From: a virus
Strand: one strand, 5' to 3'
Virus record (IMG/VR): IMGVR_UViG_3300027969_000373
Coordinates: 1-26,726 of that record
Length of the DNA: 26,726 nt
The position numbers and the translations under genes are program-made. This document shows, piece by piece, positions 1 to 8,233 of the stretch. The notes under the pieces are model-generated. The model had not been told where the DNA came from. It was given only the letters and a program-made list of their open reading frames with translations, and did no database searches. Positions within the stretch are counted from its first letter, which is position 1, and every line of letters begins with the position of its first letter.

Positions 1-1
1 C

Positions 2-562
2 TCAGGCACCGGTTCCGGTCAATATTCTGGGTTCATGTCATATAATGTCACAACCACTGGTGCTAGAACCGTGACACTGGGAATTTGGTCTACCGCAACC
101 ACATCAGTGATTGATAGTGGTGATGGTAGAACCTGGATGCGAGCCACACAACTTGATTCAATCTTTGCCCTGAACACACTGGCCACAATGAGTGTAACTG
201 GTAATGTTACTGTTGGTGGCAACTTGACGGCAACTGGTGGTATTCGCAAGAGTGCTAGAGTGCTTACTACAACCACTACATTGACAGTGGCAGATGCTAG
301 TGGCTTTATTGAGTTTTCTCCAGGAAGTGGCCCATACACAATTACATTGCCCAATCCTACACTCGCTGCTAATTCAGGTATTGGTTATAGATTCTGGCAG
401 AACACCACCGATAATATTACTCTAAGCACTCCGGCTGGCGCTTTTTATGGACCAAGTGGTAGTAACACCAGCACAAAAGTTTTAACACAGGCTACCACAC
501 AATATTGGGATGTGTGGAGTGATGGTTACAACTGGGCTGTATTTGGAATAAAGATAGCATAA
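2..562 (+). CDS. Probable tail or fibre structural protein, 3' end only
   Basis: The reading frame is open from the first complete codon of the window to the stop, so the gene starts upstream and only its last 186 codons are visible. The visible part is rich in Thr, Ser, Gly and Asn. It has many short beta-type stretches and ends in a compact aromatic segment (W-x-V-W-S-D-G-Y-N-W near the C-terminus), a composition common in phage fibre and baseplate decoration proteins. No enzymatic motif is seen. The first ATG (position 35) lies in mid-domain and lacks a Shine-Dalgarno sequence, so it is probably not the true start. It lies just upstream of the terminase, in a late region. The structural role is inferred from composition and context only. 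Confidence 0.6.
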   Translation, partial: SGTGSGQYSGFMSYNVTTTGARTVTLGIWSTATTSVIDSGDGRTWMRATQLDSIFALNTLATMSVTGNVTVGGNLTATGGIRKSARVLTTTTTLTVADASGFIEFSPGSGPYTITLPNPTLAANSGIGYRFWQNTTDNITLSTPAGAFYGPSGSNTSTKVLTQATTQYWDVWSDGYNWAVFGIKIA

Positions 563-592
563 CCACTTAATTATAAATTGGGTAGTTATCCA

Positions 593-600
593 CATAAATA
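593..600 (+). promoter_or_regulatory. T4-type late promoter box CATAAATA
   Basis: CATAAATA matches the T4 late consensus TATAAATA at 7 of 8 positions. If the box covers -13 to -6, as in T4, the transcript would start at about position 606, on the A of the terminase ATG. No Shine-Dalgarno sequence precedes that ATG. Confidence 0.7.
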
Positions 601-605
601 AAGTT

Positions 606-2159
606 ATGAATAAAACAGGTCAAGCATCTCTAGTAAAAGATCCTTATACTAAAACAAAATTTAAGAACGATAAGGAATTACAAGACTTTATAAAGTGTTG
701 CGACCCTGACACAGGTTATCTATACTTCATGGATAACTTCTTTATGATACAACACCCTACTAAGGGAAGTATGGTGTATCATCCCTATAACTATCAGAAA
801 CGATTAATCAACACATATCATAACTATCGTTTTAGTATCAGTTTGATGCCTCGACAATCAGGCAAATCAACTAGTGCAGCTGGGTACTTACTTTGGTATG
901 CTATGTTTGTACCTGACAGTACTATTCTTATCGCAGCACACAAATACACAGGCGCACAAGAAATTATGCAGCGTGTTCGCTATGCATACGAAAACTGCCC
1001 AGATCATATCAAAGCAGGCGTAACAACATACAACAAAGGCTCATTAGACTTTGAAAATGGTAGTCGTATCGTAAGTGCAACTACTACTGAAAATACAGGT
1101 CGTGGTATGAGTATTACATTACTATACCTAGACGAGTTTGCATTCGTTCGTCCAAGTATTGCTAGAGAATTCTGGACATCTATCACACCAACATTAAGTA
1201 CTGGTGGTAAAGCAATTATCACCAGTACACCAAATAGTGATGAGGATCAGTTTGCTTTCATTTGGAAAGGTGCTAACAAAACTGAAGATGAGTTTGGTAA
1301 CACAACTGAATTAGGCGTTAACGGATTCAAAGCATATAGAGCAGACTGGCAAGAACAACCAGGCAGAGACCAAAAGTGGGCTGATGAAATGAAAGCACAA
1401 TTAGGTGAAGATCGTTTCCGACGAGAGATTGGTTGTGAATTCATTATCGCTGACGAAACACTTATCAATCCAAATACATTATTGATGTTAGAAGGAATAG
1501 AACCTATAACTAGAATGGGACAAGTTCGTTGGTATCAGAAACCCAAGAAGGGTAATATCTATACAGTAGCATTAGACCCTAGTATTGGTACAGGTAATGA
1601 CCCAGCCGCGATACAAATATATGAAGCAAATACAGTAACACAGGTTGGTGAATGGAAACACAACAAAACTGATATCCCGACACAGATTAAACTAATGGCT
1701 CAGATAAACAAATACATTGTTGAATGTACAGGTGAACCAAACAATATCTATTATAGTGTAGAGAATAACAGCATTGGCGAAGCAGCATTAGTATCACTAA
1801 ACGAATATGGGGAGAATAACATCCCGGGAATCTTTATCAGCGAACCAGGTAAGAAGCGTAAAGGTTTCAATACTACAAACAAGAGTAAATTAACCGCTTG
1901 TGCTAAGTTTAAAACATTACTTGAGAGCAAGAAATTAACCGTAAATAGTCGTAGTCTTATTAGTGAATTGAAAGCGTTTGTAGCACATGCGGGTAGTTAT
2001 GCTGCTAAAGTTGGGGACACAGACGATTTGATAATGGCCAGTTTATTAAGTGTTAGAATGATACAGGAATTGGGTTCATATCACTTTGAATTAGACAGTT
2101 ATGTTAAGGACCATGAAGAATTCATTGCTCCCTTGCCATTCTTTGCCGTGCTAAGTTGA
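606..2159 (+). CDS. 17: Terminase large subunit (gp17-like packaging ATPase/nuclease)
   Basis: This is the motor ATPase and headful nuclease that pumps DNA into the prohead. The ATPase domain shows Walker A at residues 83-89 (R-Q-S-G-K-S-T) and Walker B at about 172-177 (LLYLDE, ending D176-E177). A C-terminal RNase H-like nuclease domain follows, with D324 (A-L-D-P-S), E386 (S-V-E-N-N) and an Asp cluster at 471-474 (D-T-D-D), which correspond to the T4 gp17 acidic triad. The length is 517 residues against about 610 in T4; the T4 N-terminal extension is largely absent. The ATG at 606 directly follows a late promoter box without a Shine-Dalgarno sequence. No small terminase gene is adjacent in this window. 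Confidence 0.96.
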   Translation: MNKTGQASLVKDPYTKTKFKNDKELQDFIKCCDPDTGYLYFMDNFFMIQHPTKGSMVYHPYNYQKRLINTYHNYRFSISLMPRQSGKSTSAAGYLLWYAMFVPDSTILIAAHKYTGAQEIMQRVRYAYENCPDHIKAGVTTYNKGSLDFENGSRIVSATTTENTGRGMSITLLYLDEFAFVRPSIAREFWTSITPTLSTGGKAIITSTPNSDEDQFAFIWKGANKTEDEFGNTTELGVNGFKAYRADWQEQPGRDQKWADEMKAQLGEDRFRREIGCEFIIADETLINPNTLLMLEGIEPITRMGQVRWYQKPKKGNIYTVALDPSIGTGNDPAAIQIYEANTVTQVGEWKHNKTDIPTQIKLMAQINKYIVECTGEPNNIYYSVENNSIGEAALVSLNEYGENNIPGIFISEPGKKRKGFNTTNKSKLTACAKFKTLLESKKLTVNSRSLISELKAFVAHAGSYAAKVGDTDDLIMASLLSVRMIQELGSYHFELDSYVKDHEEFIAPLPFFAVLS

Positions 2160-2165
2160 GATTAA

Positions 2166-2173
2166 GATAAATA
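2166..2173 (+). promoter_or_regulatory. T4-type late promoter box GATAAATA
   Basis: GATAAATA lies 4 nt upstream of the ATG at 2178. By T4 geometry, transcription would start at about 2179, so the mRNA would be essentially leaderless. Confidence 0.65.
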
Positions 2174-2177
2174 CAAT

Positions 2178-4967
2178 ATGCCCACTAATTCTGAATCATT
2201 AAACCGCGAACTTTATAGATTATTAACTAAATATAAACCAAAACCTCTAGATGCTGAAGGTAAAACCACTCCAGTACCTGAAGAAGCAGATGTTTTCAAG
2301 TTTGAATTTACTAAAGACGGAGACGATTACGGTACAGTTTATGTTACTTTAGATGAAGATAGAGTATTAACCGTTTATTTTGGCGATGACGTATCTGATA
2401 GTCCTAGCGATAGAACACCCGGAATAGATTACGATGATACATGGACTGGGTTATTACAACAATTAAGTGCTTGGAGAATGACCAAGGGCCTAAGAGGATT
2501 TAAAACACAAAACAAAGACCGTGTCAATGATGACATGGCAAAAAGGAACCATATGAGAAACAAAGACAAAATAGCAGAAGGTTACTACCCAATGGGTAAA
2601 AAAGCAAGTTATAGCGATGCTATACCTACAGTGAAGATTGTTATTGAACATAGCCGAGTCATCGAAGAAGGTGAAAAACGCTATCGCAATATTAATAAAA
2701 TCTTTTTAGAAAATCAAGATGGTGAACGTTATTTACTTGATACCAAGAAGCCTGGCGTTGCCCGTGTCTATGCTAGACATATTGCTGAAGGTGGAAAAGT
2801 TAATGATGATCGTTGGAACCATGTTCATAGTCTTTGTGAAGAATATAGTAAGATGGCTGGATTTGTTCGTGCTACACGCAATGGTCAATTCAATGAATCA
2901 GCACAATCATTAGTTAATGAAGGCATTGCACACTATCAAAGTTTGCGTGAATCATTAAGTCGTATGACCGGTAAGCGTGGATATAACGCATACTTTGAGA
3001 GTTGGACACCACCTTTGATGGAAGACGGAACTGAAGAAAACAATCTAAATGAATTGTTTGTACAAGAGACATTAGATCCACGCATTGAAAGTGTAATGCC
3101 AATATTAAACAGAATACATAAGAAAGTTTCTGAGTCAGTTATTGATAAAGAAATGAATAAGTTAGCAGAGTGGGCTGATAGTTTAGTTGAAGAAGAAAGT
3201 ATTAAATCTAACAACCCGGTCGGTATTCCTGAAGGTAAAGGAGATTTCAGCCAAGCAATTGAACAGTTATCAGGTTGGGATGAAGTTGAACCAGATGAAC
3301 CTGGTACAAGACAATATGATTTTGATGACCGAGAAGGTGGCTATTATGCTCAAGGTACTGTTGTGCAAGATTTGAAAACTGGTCAAATTAAAATAGAATT
3401 TAAAGATGACGGTGAGTATGGTGGACATGAGATTAATGATACTTTTAACTCAATTGGTGATGCTATGAACGCCCTTAGAAACATAACAACACGTAGAAGT
3501 AAATCAGGCAGGGCTCAAAACTTTGATACATTGGGTGCAAGAGAATTAACCGGTCCTGATGATGTGTACAAAACAGATAAGATTGGTAAAAAAGGAACTC
3601 TTAAAAAAATTCGCACGGATATAATGAAAGCAAGTAGTCCATATCGTATGCGCGGCGGACCAAAAGGTGTATTGCCGGAAGCTGCCAGTCCCGACGATCC
3701 AATGAGACCGCAGAGCAAAATTATTAAAAGCCTCCGTGATATGGCAATAATGTCTCCCACATTAACATTTCAACATTTTAGACAATCAGGAAAAGAATCG
3801 GTAATTACTGATGCAATAATGGCTGCTAAACAAATGAAAAGCTATTATCAACAACAAGGTAATCAGGGGGCGGCGCAGTTTGTCTACAATTTAGAAAACG
3901 AAATTGACAATTTCAAGCGAGGATATGATGGCAACACACAGGATGGAGACACAATGGATCTTTCCGACTTGATGCGAGGAACTCTTAGTAAGATACAATT
4001 TCAAACTAAACCAGGTGTGACGGAAGGCTCGCATGAAGAACAAGTCGCAAGTTTAGCCGCATATAATGAAAAAATGGCTGGTGAAAATCCACCAATCGAC
4101 TTAGGCCTACGAGAAGTAGGAAACTGGGCAAAGGTTGGTCACTATGGTGATCCTATCAAAACAGCTTGGTTCAATATAGCAAAATACGGAATTAGAAACA
4201 ATAAATTCAATGATTCTGTTGACAAAGCAATGTTGGCAATAGGTGATTTCCCTGACAAGTATGATCTTAGTATACCCGAAATTGATGCATTATATAGTGC
4301 CTATGAAACAGTATATGACCAATGGGAACAATCACGAGGTGCGGCTAATGAAAACTTTATAAACCAAGCTGACCAAGCAGTTGTATCTGAAGAGGATGAA
4401 ATGGCTGAAGGTGTGCTTGATGCTATTAAGAGAGGTGTCGCTGGCGCAAAACAATTTGGTAAAGAAGTTAAAGACGCTACCAAACAAGCATGGGATGAAG
4501 AAATACCTAAATTAAAACAAGATTGGAAAAATCCAATTAAAACTGCATTTGCCGAAGAAGATGAAATGGATGAAGGGGCACATACTCAACATTATGATGC
4601 CGCTAATAAATTCACAGGTGATATTGACCACGGTGAACGTCCTCCAACTGATTGGAGCACTGATCCTATTGAAGCCGGCACAGATAGAATACATAATAAA
4701 ATATCAAGTATGTTAAAGAAATTGTCAAAGCCTAAAGATAATCAAGACTTAGATGAAGCAGCCGCACCTTGGGAAGATGAAGATGAAGCAGATAAAGAAG
4801 ATGATAAGAAGCCAAACGATAAAAAAGGTAGTGATGGTGCAAACCATGATGGTCATTCTAGGGCAAAGCATCTAGCAAAACAAGCAATACCAAAAGAAAA
4901 GGAAGAAGTCAAAGAAGGACAAGATGACTTAGACCGTATCTTAACTATAATGAATCATAGAAGATAA
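2178..4967 (+). CDS. Large late protein of unknown function (929 aa)
   Basis: I recognise no enzymatic domain, though proteins resembling the N-terminal half are familiar as unnamed proteins of uncultured T4-like phages. Residues 1-120 are acidic and probably folded. Residues 130-300 form the best-conserved-looking part (R-Y-R-N-I-N-K-I-F-L-E, then A-R-H-I-A-E-G, then F-V-R-A-T-R-N-G). The last 180 residues are low-complexity, strongly charged and contain repeated E-E-D-E-M-x-E-G motifs. I-x-E-G tetrapeptides at 132-135, 162-165, 202-205 and 350-353 resemble T4 prohead protease (gp21) cleavage sites, so a head-associated, processed protein is possible. It is driven by a late promoter box abutting the ATG, is followed by a hairpin, and starts 18 nt after the terminase stop. 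The virion role is inference. Confidence 0.85.
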   Translation: MPTNSESLNRELYRLLTKYKPKPLDAEGKTTPVPEEADVFKFEFTKDGDDYGTVYVTLDEDRVLTVYFGDDVSDSPSDRTPGIDYDDTWTGLLQQLSAWRMTKGLRGFKTQNKDRVNDDMAKRNHMRNKDKIAEGYYPMGKKASYSDAIPTVKIVIEHSRVIEEGEKRYRNINKIFLENQDGERYLLDTKKPGVARVYARHIAEGGKVNDDRWNHVHSLCEEYSKMAGFVRATRNGQFNESAQSLVNEGIAHYQSLRESLSRMTGKRGYNAYFESWTPPLMEDGTEENNLNELFVQETLDPRIESVMPILNRIHKKVSESVIDKEMNKLAEWADSLVEEESIKSNNPVGIPEGKGDFSQAIEQLSGWDEVEPDEPGTRQYDFDDREGGYYAQGTVVQDLKTGQIKIEFKDDGEYGGHEINDTFNSIGDAMNALRNITTRRSKSGRAQNFDTLGARELTGPDDVYKTDKIGKKGTLKKIRTDIMKASSPYRMRGGPKGVLPEAASPDDPMRPQSKIIKSLRDMAIMSPTLTFQHFRQSGKESVITDAIMAAKQMKSYYQQQGNQGAAQFVYNLENEIDNFKRGYDGNTQDGDTMDLSDLMRGTLSKIQFQTKPGVTEGSHEEQVASLAAYNEKMAGENPPIDLGLREVGNWAKVGHYGDPIKTAWFNIAKYGIRNNKFNDSVDKAMLAIGDFPDKYDLSIPEIDALYSAYETVYDQWEQSRGAANENFINQADQAVVSEEDEMAEGVLDAIKRGVAGAKQFGKEVKDATKQAWDEEIPKLKQDWKNPIKTAFAEEDEMDEGAHTQHYDAANKFTGDIDHGERPPTDWSTDPIEAGTDRIHNKISSMLKKLSKPKDNQDLDEAAAPWEDEDEADKEDDKKPNDKKGSDGANHDGHSRAKHLAKQAIPKEKEEVKEGQDDLDRILTIMNHRR

Positions 4968-4985
4968 GGGTAAATTGCTTATCAA

Positions 4986-5010
4986 AAACCTCACTTAAAA
5001 GGTGAGGTTT
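4986..5010 (+). terminator. Hairpin, probable terminator after the 929-aa gene
   Basis: There is a perfect 9-bp stem (AAACCTCAC / GTGAGGTTT) with a 7-nt loop, 18 nt after the stop codon. The T-tract is short (three T within the stem base), so it may be a weak terminator or an RNA 3'-end stabiliser. Confidence 0.6.
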
Positions 5011-5021
5011 ACCACATTAGG

Positions 5022-5029
5022 CATAAATA
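5022..5029 (+). promoter_or_regulatory. Late promoter box CATAAATA upstream of the SSB gene
   Basis: The CATAAATA box lies 3 nt upstream of the TTGACA of a sigma70-type promoter. The SSB gene would then be transcribed both early and late, as expected for a replication protein needed throughout infection. Confidence 0.5.
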
Positions 5030-5032
5030 CTA

Positions 5033-5061
5033 TTGACAGGGAGAGAAAGTACTGCTATACT
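5033..5061 (+). promoter_or_regulatory. Strong sigma70-type promoter of the SSB gene
   Basis: TTGACA at 5033-5038, a 17-nt spacer and TATACT at 5056-5061. The predicted start near 5068 gives a leader of about 73 nt, long compared with other transcripts here and able to hold the RNA structure at 5076-5116. Confidence 0.75.
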
Positions 5062-5075
5062 TACTCATCGTGTTA

Positions 5076-5116
5076 GTTACTTCATGGTGAAGTAGCGAAT
5101 TTAAAAACGAGACCAT
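5076..5116 (+). promoter_or_regulatory. Candidate pseudoknot operator in the SSB mRNA leader
   Basis: Stem 1 is 8 bp (5076-5083 with 5089-5096, including one G-U pair). Its 5-nt loop ATGGT (5084-5088) is exactly complementary to ACCAT at 5112-5116, which gives an H-type pseudoknot 24 nt upstream of the ATG. An AU-rich stretch with the Shine-Dalgarno AAGGAA (5127-5132) follows. T4 gene 32 mRNA has a pseudoknot in the same relative place, where gp32 nucleates to repress its own translation. The competing 4-bp hairpin GAGA/TCTC around 5109-5119 is an alternative fold. Confidence 0.55.
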
Positions 5117-5140
5117 CTCAATTTATAAGGAAAATATATT

Positions 5141-6151
5141 ATGGCATCATTAGCAGAAATCCGCGCTCGTATCGCAGCGCAAGACACAAAATCAAACACA
5201 AAGGGTTCTAACACCCAATCAGATAATTCTATCTACCCCCACTGGAATATGGACGAAGGCACAACAGCCGCAATTCGTTTCTTGCCCGATGGCGATACAA
5301 AGAACGAATTCTTCTGGGTAGAAAAACAAATCATCAAACTCGCATTCAATGGAGTTAAAGGTGATAGCAATGTAAAACAAATCGTAGTACAAGTACCATG
5401 CGTAGAAATGTATAACGATGGTTCAGTCTGTCCTATCTTGGCTGAGGTTCGTCCTTGGTATAAAGATGAGACATTGAAAGAAATGGCAAACAAATATTGG
5501 AAGAAGCGTAGTTATCTCTTTCAAGGCTTTGTACGTCAAAACCCACTTGGTGATGACAAGACACCAGCGAATCCAATTCGCAGATTTGTTATCAGTCCAC
5601 AAATTATCCCAATCATTAAAAGTGGATTACTAGATCCTGAAATCATGGAATTGCCAACAGACTATACACGTGGTCTTGACTTCAACATTAAGAAGTCTAG
5701 CAAAGGTGGATATGCTGATTACTCAACAAGTAATTGGGCACGTAGAGAAACAGCATTAACTGATGCTGAACAAGCAGCAATTGAAGCACACGGATTGTTT
5801 AATCTTAGTGACTTCTTGCCGAAGAAGCCAGGTGAAGCTGAATTGCGTATTATGAAAGAAATGTTTGAGGCATCAGTAGATGGTCAACCTTACGACAACG
5901 AACGTTGGGGTAACTACTATCGTCCATGGGGCTTAGATGCTCCGGCAGGTGGTGCAACAACTGAAGCAGCACCGATGCCCGTTCGTACTGCTCCGGCAGC
6001 AGCAACTAATCTACCCGCTTGGGAAGATGATGTTAGTGCAGCAGAAGCATCTTTCACCAGTTCACCGGTTGTAGTTCCTACAGCGGCTCCATCAAGTGAC
6101 AAAGCGCAAGACATTCTAGCAATGATACGTGCTAGACAAAACAAGTCTTAA
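5141..6151 (+). CDS. 32: Single-stranded DNA-binding protein (gp32-like)
   Basis: The protein coats single-stranded DNA in replication and recombination and partners UvsX/UvsY and the helicase. It begins M-A-S-L-A-E-I-R-A-R, a basic/hydrophobic N-terminal arm like the cooperativity domain of phage SSBs. A central OB-type core rich in aromatics follows (W35, F57-W59, W106-Y107). The T4 zinc site (one His, three Cys) is not preserved: only two Cys exist, C87 and C97. The C-terminus has an Ala/Pro/Thr linker (about 265-320) and ends in a short helix (D-I-L-A-M-I-R-A-R) instead of the strongly acidic T4 tail. The length is 336 against 301 in T4. The start is set by AAGGAA 8 nt upstream. It lies next to uvsX and uvsY. 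Confidence 0.88.
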   Translation: MASLAEIRARIAAQDTKSNTKGSNTQSDNSIYPHWNMDEGTTAAIRFLPDGDTKNEFFWVEKQIIKLAFNGVKGDSNVKQIVVQVPCVEMYNDGSVCPILAEVRPWYKDETLKEMANKYWKKRSYLFQGFVRQNPLGDDKTPANPIRRFVISPQIIPIIKSGLLDPEIMELPTDYTRGLDFNIKKSSKGGYADYSTSNWARRETALTDAEQAAIEAHGLFNLSDFLPKKPGEAELRIMKEMFEASVDGQPYDNERWGNYYRPWGLDAPAGGATTEAAPMPVRTAPAAATNLPAWEDDVSAAEASFTSSPVVVPTAAPSSDKAQDILAMIRARQNKS

Positions 6152-6156
6152 TCTTA

Positions 6157-6176
6157 ATAGGGGCCACGGCCCCTAT
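6157..6176 (+). terminator. GC-rich hairpin after the SSB gene
   Basis: ATAGGGGC (6157-6164) pairs with GCCCCTAT (6169-6176) around a CACG loop, 5 nt after the stop. No T-run follows (CTTAGGAG, the next gene's Shine-Dalgarno). It may be an attenuator or a 3'-end stabiliser of the abundant SSB mRNA rather than a full terminator. Confidence 0.5.
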
Positions 6177-6190
6177 CTTAGGAGAACACT

Positions 6191-6430
6191 ATGACATTAC
6201 CAGACGAAAGATATCGTGCCTTAAAGCAAGGTAAAAAATTACTAGAGGAACTTTGTGATCCTGGACGTACACCACGTGTACCTAGTTTAATCAGAGACCG
6301 AGCAAGAGCCGCACTACGTCATTATCCGCAAGATTGGGAGATTGATTCAATTGCTGAAAAATGTCCCGATATACTTGATAAAGTATCATTTAGTGATAGA
6401 ATGTACTTAACAGGTACAAACAACCGATAA
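6191..6430 (+). CDS. BPSL0761-family small protein
   Basis: This 79-residue protein begins M-T-L-P-D-E-R-Y-R-A and carries R-D-R-A-R-A-A-L-R-H-Y-P at about 35-46. This layout (N-terminal D-E-R-x-R-A, central R-D-R-A followed by L-R-H-Y-P) matches the BPSL0761 family of short uncharacterised proteins found on beta- and gammaproteobacterial chromosomes; the assignment is from memory of the family. Its function is unknown. GGAG at 6181-6184 lies 6 nt before the ATG. It sits between the SSB and uvsX genes without a promoter of its own, so it is probably read with the recombination genes. It could be a host-derived acquisition. Confidence 0.8.
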   Translation: MTLPDERYRALKQGKKLLEELCDPGRTPRVPSLIRDRARAALRHYPQDWEIDSIAEKCPDILDKVSFSDRMYLTGTNNR

Positions 6431-6450
6431 AAAAGAAAGAGAGAATCTAA

Positions 6451-7518
6451 ATGGCCAAACCGTTCGATATATCAAAATTTCGCCGAGAGATTACTAAAAG
6501 TATTGAGGGACTTAGCATAGGATATAACGATCCAACCGATTGGATCAGTACAGGAAATTATGGACTTAATTATCTCATCAGTGGTGATTTTAATAAAGGC
6601 GTACCTCTTGGTAAAGTTACTGTCTTTGCCGGAGAGTCTGGATCAGGAAAATCATTCATCTGCTCAGGGAACCTCGTCAGACACGCACAACAACAAGGAA
6701 TCTACGTTGTACTAATTGACAGCGAAAACGCCTTAGATGAAAAATGGCTACACGCATTAGGTGTAGATACAAGCGAAACTAAATTGCTTAAACTAAACAT
6801 GGCTATGATTGATGATGTGGGTAAAACTATATCAGAATTTATGAAGTCATACAAACTAATGGCGGAAGATGATAAACCAAAAGTATTGTTTGTTGTTGAC
6901 AGTCTCGGTATGCTATTGACTCCAACTGACGTTAATCAGTTTGAAGCAGGTGATATGAAAGGTGATATGGGTCGTAAGCCTAAAGCACTAACTGCACTTG
7001 TTCGTAACTGTGTTAATATGTTTGGTAGTCACAATGTAGGATTAGTTGCCACTAATCACACATATGCAAGTCAAGATATGTTTGATCCAGATGATAAAAT
7101 TTCAGGTGGTCAAGGATTTGTTTACGCAAGTTCAATCGTAGTTGCTATGAAGAAACTCAAACTCAAAGAGGATGAAGATGGTAACAAGATTTCTGATGTA
7201 ATGGGCATTCGTGCTGCTTGCAAAGTTATGAAAACTCGCTATGCAAAACCTTTTGAAAGTATTCAAGTTAAGATTCCATATGAAACAGGTATGAGTCCTT
7301 ACAGTGGTTTAACTGATATGCTTGAGAAGTCTGGCGCATTGAAGAAAGAAGGAAACAGTTTAGTTTATGTAACTGAAGATGGTGAAATTCTTAAAGCATT
7401 TCGTAAGGGTTGGGAAGCTAACAAAGACGGAATACTTGATAAGGTGATGCTTGAATATACTGGAAAAAGTAAAAGTGTGATAAGTAATGTAACATCTACG
7501 GAGGAAGTTACAGAATGA
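6451..7518 (+). CDS. uvsX: UvsX, RecA-like recombinase
   Basis: The protein forms filaments on single-stranded DNA and drives strand invasion for recombination-dependent replication and repair. Walker A is at residues 61-68 (G-E-S-G-S-G-K-S). The RecA-type acidic residue is in I-D-S-E-N-A-L-D (E92), and Walker B is L-F-V-V-D-S at 146-151. A T-N-H-T motif at 201-204 occupies the RecA motif position that senses nucleotide. The length is 355 residues, against about 390 in T4. The Shine-Dalgarno is a purine run ending in GAGAGA, 9-15 nt upstream of the ATG. Its stop overlaps the next start (ATGA), coupling it to the small acidic gene and UvsY. Confidence 0.96.
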   Translation: MAKPFDISKFRREITKSIEGLSIGYNDPTDWISTGNYGLNYLISGDFNKGVPLGKVTVFAGESGSGKSFICSGNLVRHAQQQGIYVVLIDSENALDEKWLHALGVDTSETKLLKLNMAMIDDVGKTISEFMKSYKLMAEDDKPKVLFVVDSLGMLLTPTDVNQFEAGDMKGDMGRKPKALTALVRNCVNMFGSHNVGLVATNHTYASQDMFDPDDKISGGQGFVYASSIVVAMKKLKLKEDEDGNKISDVMGIRAACKVMKTRYAKPFESIQVKIPYETGMSPYSGLTDMLEKSGALKKEGNSLVYVTEDGEILKAFRKGWEANKDGILDKVMLEYTGKSKSVISNVTSTEEVTE

Positions 7519-7760
7519 GTTTAGACGTTATATCAGAAGTTTGGGATGCATTGCGTGAGCATATTGATTTAAGTGAACGTGATGATGCGGCAGATACACT
7601 TGTCAATTTTTTAATTGATAATAACTATGAGATAGATGATATCAAAGATGCCTTCAAAGACAAAGATATCACTAAAGCATTAAAGGGCTATGCTGAACAA
7701 CATTTCCAAGAAGAAGAATACGAAGATTTTGAAGAAGAAGATTTAGACGAATGGGATTAA
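7515..7760 (+). CDS. Small acidic protein between uvsX and uvsY
   Basis: This 81-residue protein is strongly acidic, above all in its last 20 residues (runs of Glu and Asp, ending D-E-W-D). Its start codon overlaps the uvsX stop by 4 nt (ATGA), and the uvsY ATG follows its stop immediately. Similar short acidic proteins next to uvsX are familiar in T4-like phages but have no assigned role. The acidic tail could bind a DNA-binding surface of UvsX, UvsY or SSB. That is inference from charge and position; no motif supports a specific activity. Confidence 0.85.
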   Translation: MSLDVISEVWDALREHIDLSERDDAADTLVNFLIDNNYEIDDIKDAFKDKDITKALKGYAEQHFQEEEYEDFEEEDLDEWD

Positions 7761-8219
7761 ATGTCAAATTGGTATACAAGAGTATCAGTGAATTTAGGTG
7801 TAATCCCTGATTTCATTCAGCACTTTGAATCTGAGTTAGAACAAGCAAAAAAAGAAGTAAAGGTATACGGCAATGTTGAAAAGAACATTGCTGCTATTCC
7901 CGGTGTTACCGAACATAGATTCAATCAATTACAAGAAGTAGAAGCGGTACTTAACTTGCTCAATATTAGATTAAAGAAGATTCGCCGAACTCATTTTCAA
8001 AAATATTTAGAAGCGTATAATAGAGCATTGACAAGCCGTGATGCTGAAAAGTATGCTGAAGGTGAAGATGAAGTAATTGATATGGAAGTATTGATTAACG
8101 AAATTGCCTATCTCAGGAATAGATTTTTGGGGATTATCAAAGCATTAGAATCAAAAAATTTCATGCTAGGTCATATTGTTCGTTTAAGAGCGGCCGGCAT
8201 GGAAGATATATCAATATAA
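7761..8219 (+). CDS. uvsY: UvsY-like recombination mediator
   Basis: UvsY loads UvsX onto SSB-coated single-stranded DNA and acts as an oligomer at replication and recombination forks. The protein is 152 residues long (T4 UvsY has 137) and largely helical. The segment around 30-90 is rich in Lys, Glu and Arg (R-L-K-K-I-R-R-T-H near 70-78). The C-terminal signature is L-R-N-R-F-L-G-I-I-K-A-L-E, then G-H-I-V-R-L-R-A-A-G-M-E-D, which I recognise from UvsY of T4-like phages. Its position two genes after uvsX, in a coupled operon, supports the call. It starts directly after the preceding stop codon. Confidence 0.85.
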   Translation: MSNWYTRVSVNLGVIPDFIQHFESELEQAKKEVKVYGNVEKNIAAIPGVTEHRFNQLQEVEAVLNLLNIRLKKIRRTHFQKYLEAYNRALTSRDAEKYAEGEDEVIDMEVLINEIAYLRNRFLGIIKALESKNFMLGHIVRLRAAGMEDISI

Positions 8220-8233
8220 CATGGAATATACAA

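Noticed and set aside
19-354. Minus-strand open frame of 111 codons opposite the first gene
   Set aside because: It lies entirely antisense to the structural gene, has no ribosome-binding site or late box, and its residue use is an antisense echo of Thr/Val-rich sequence.
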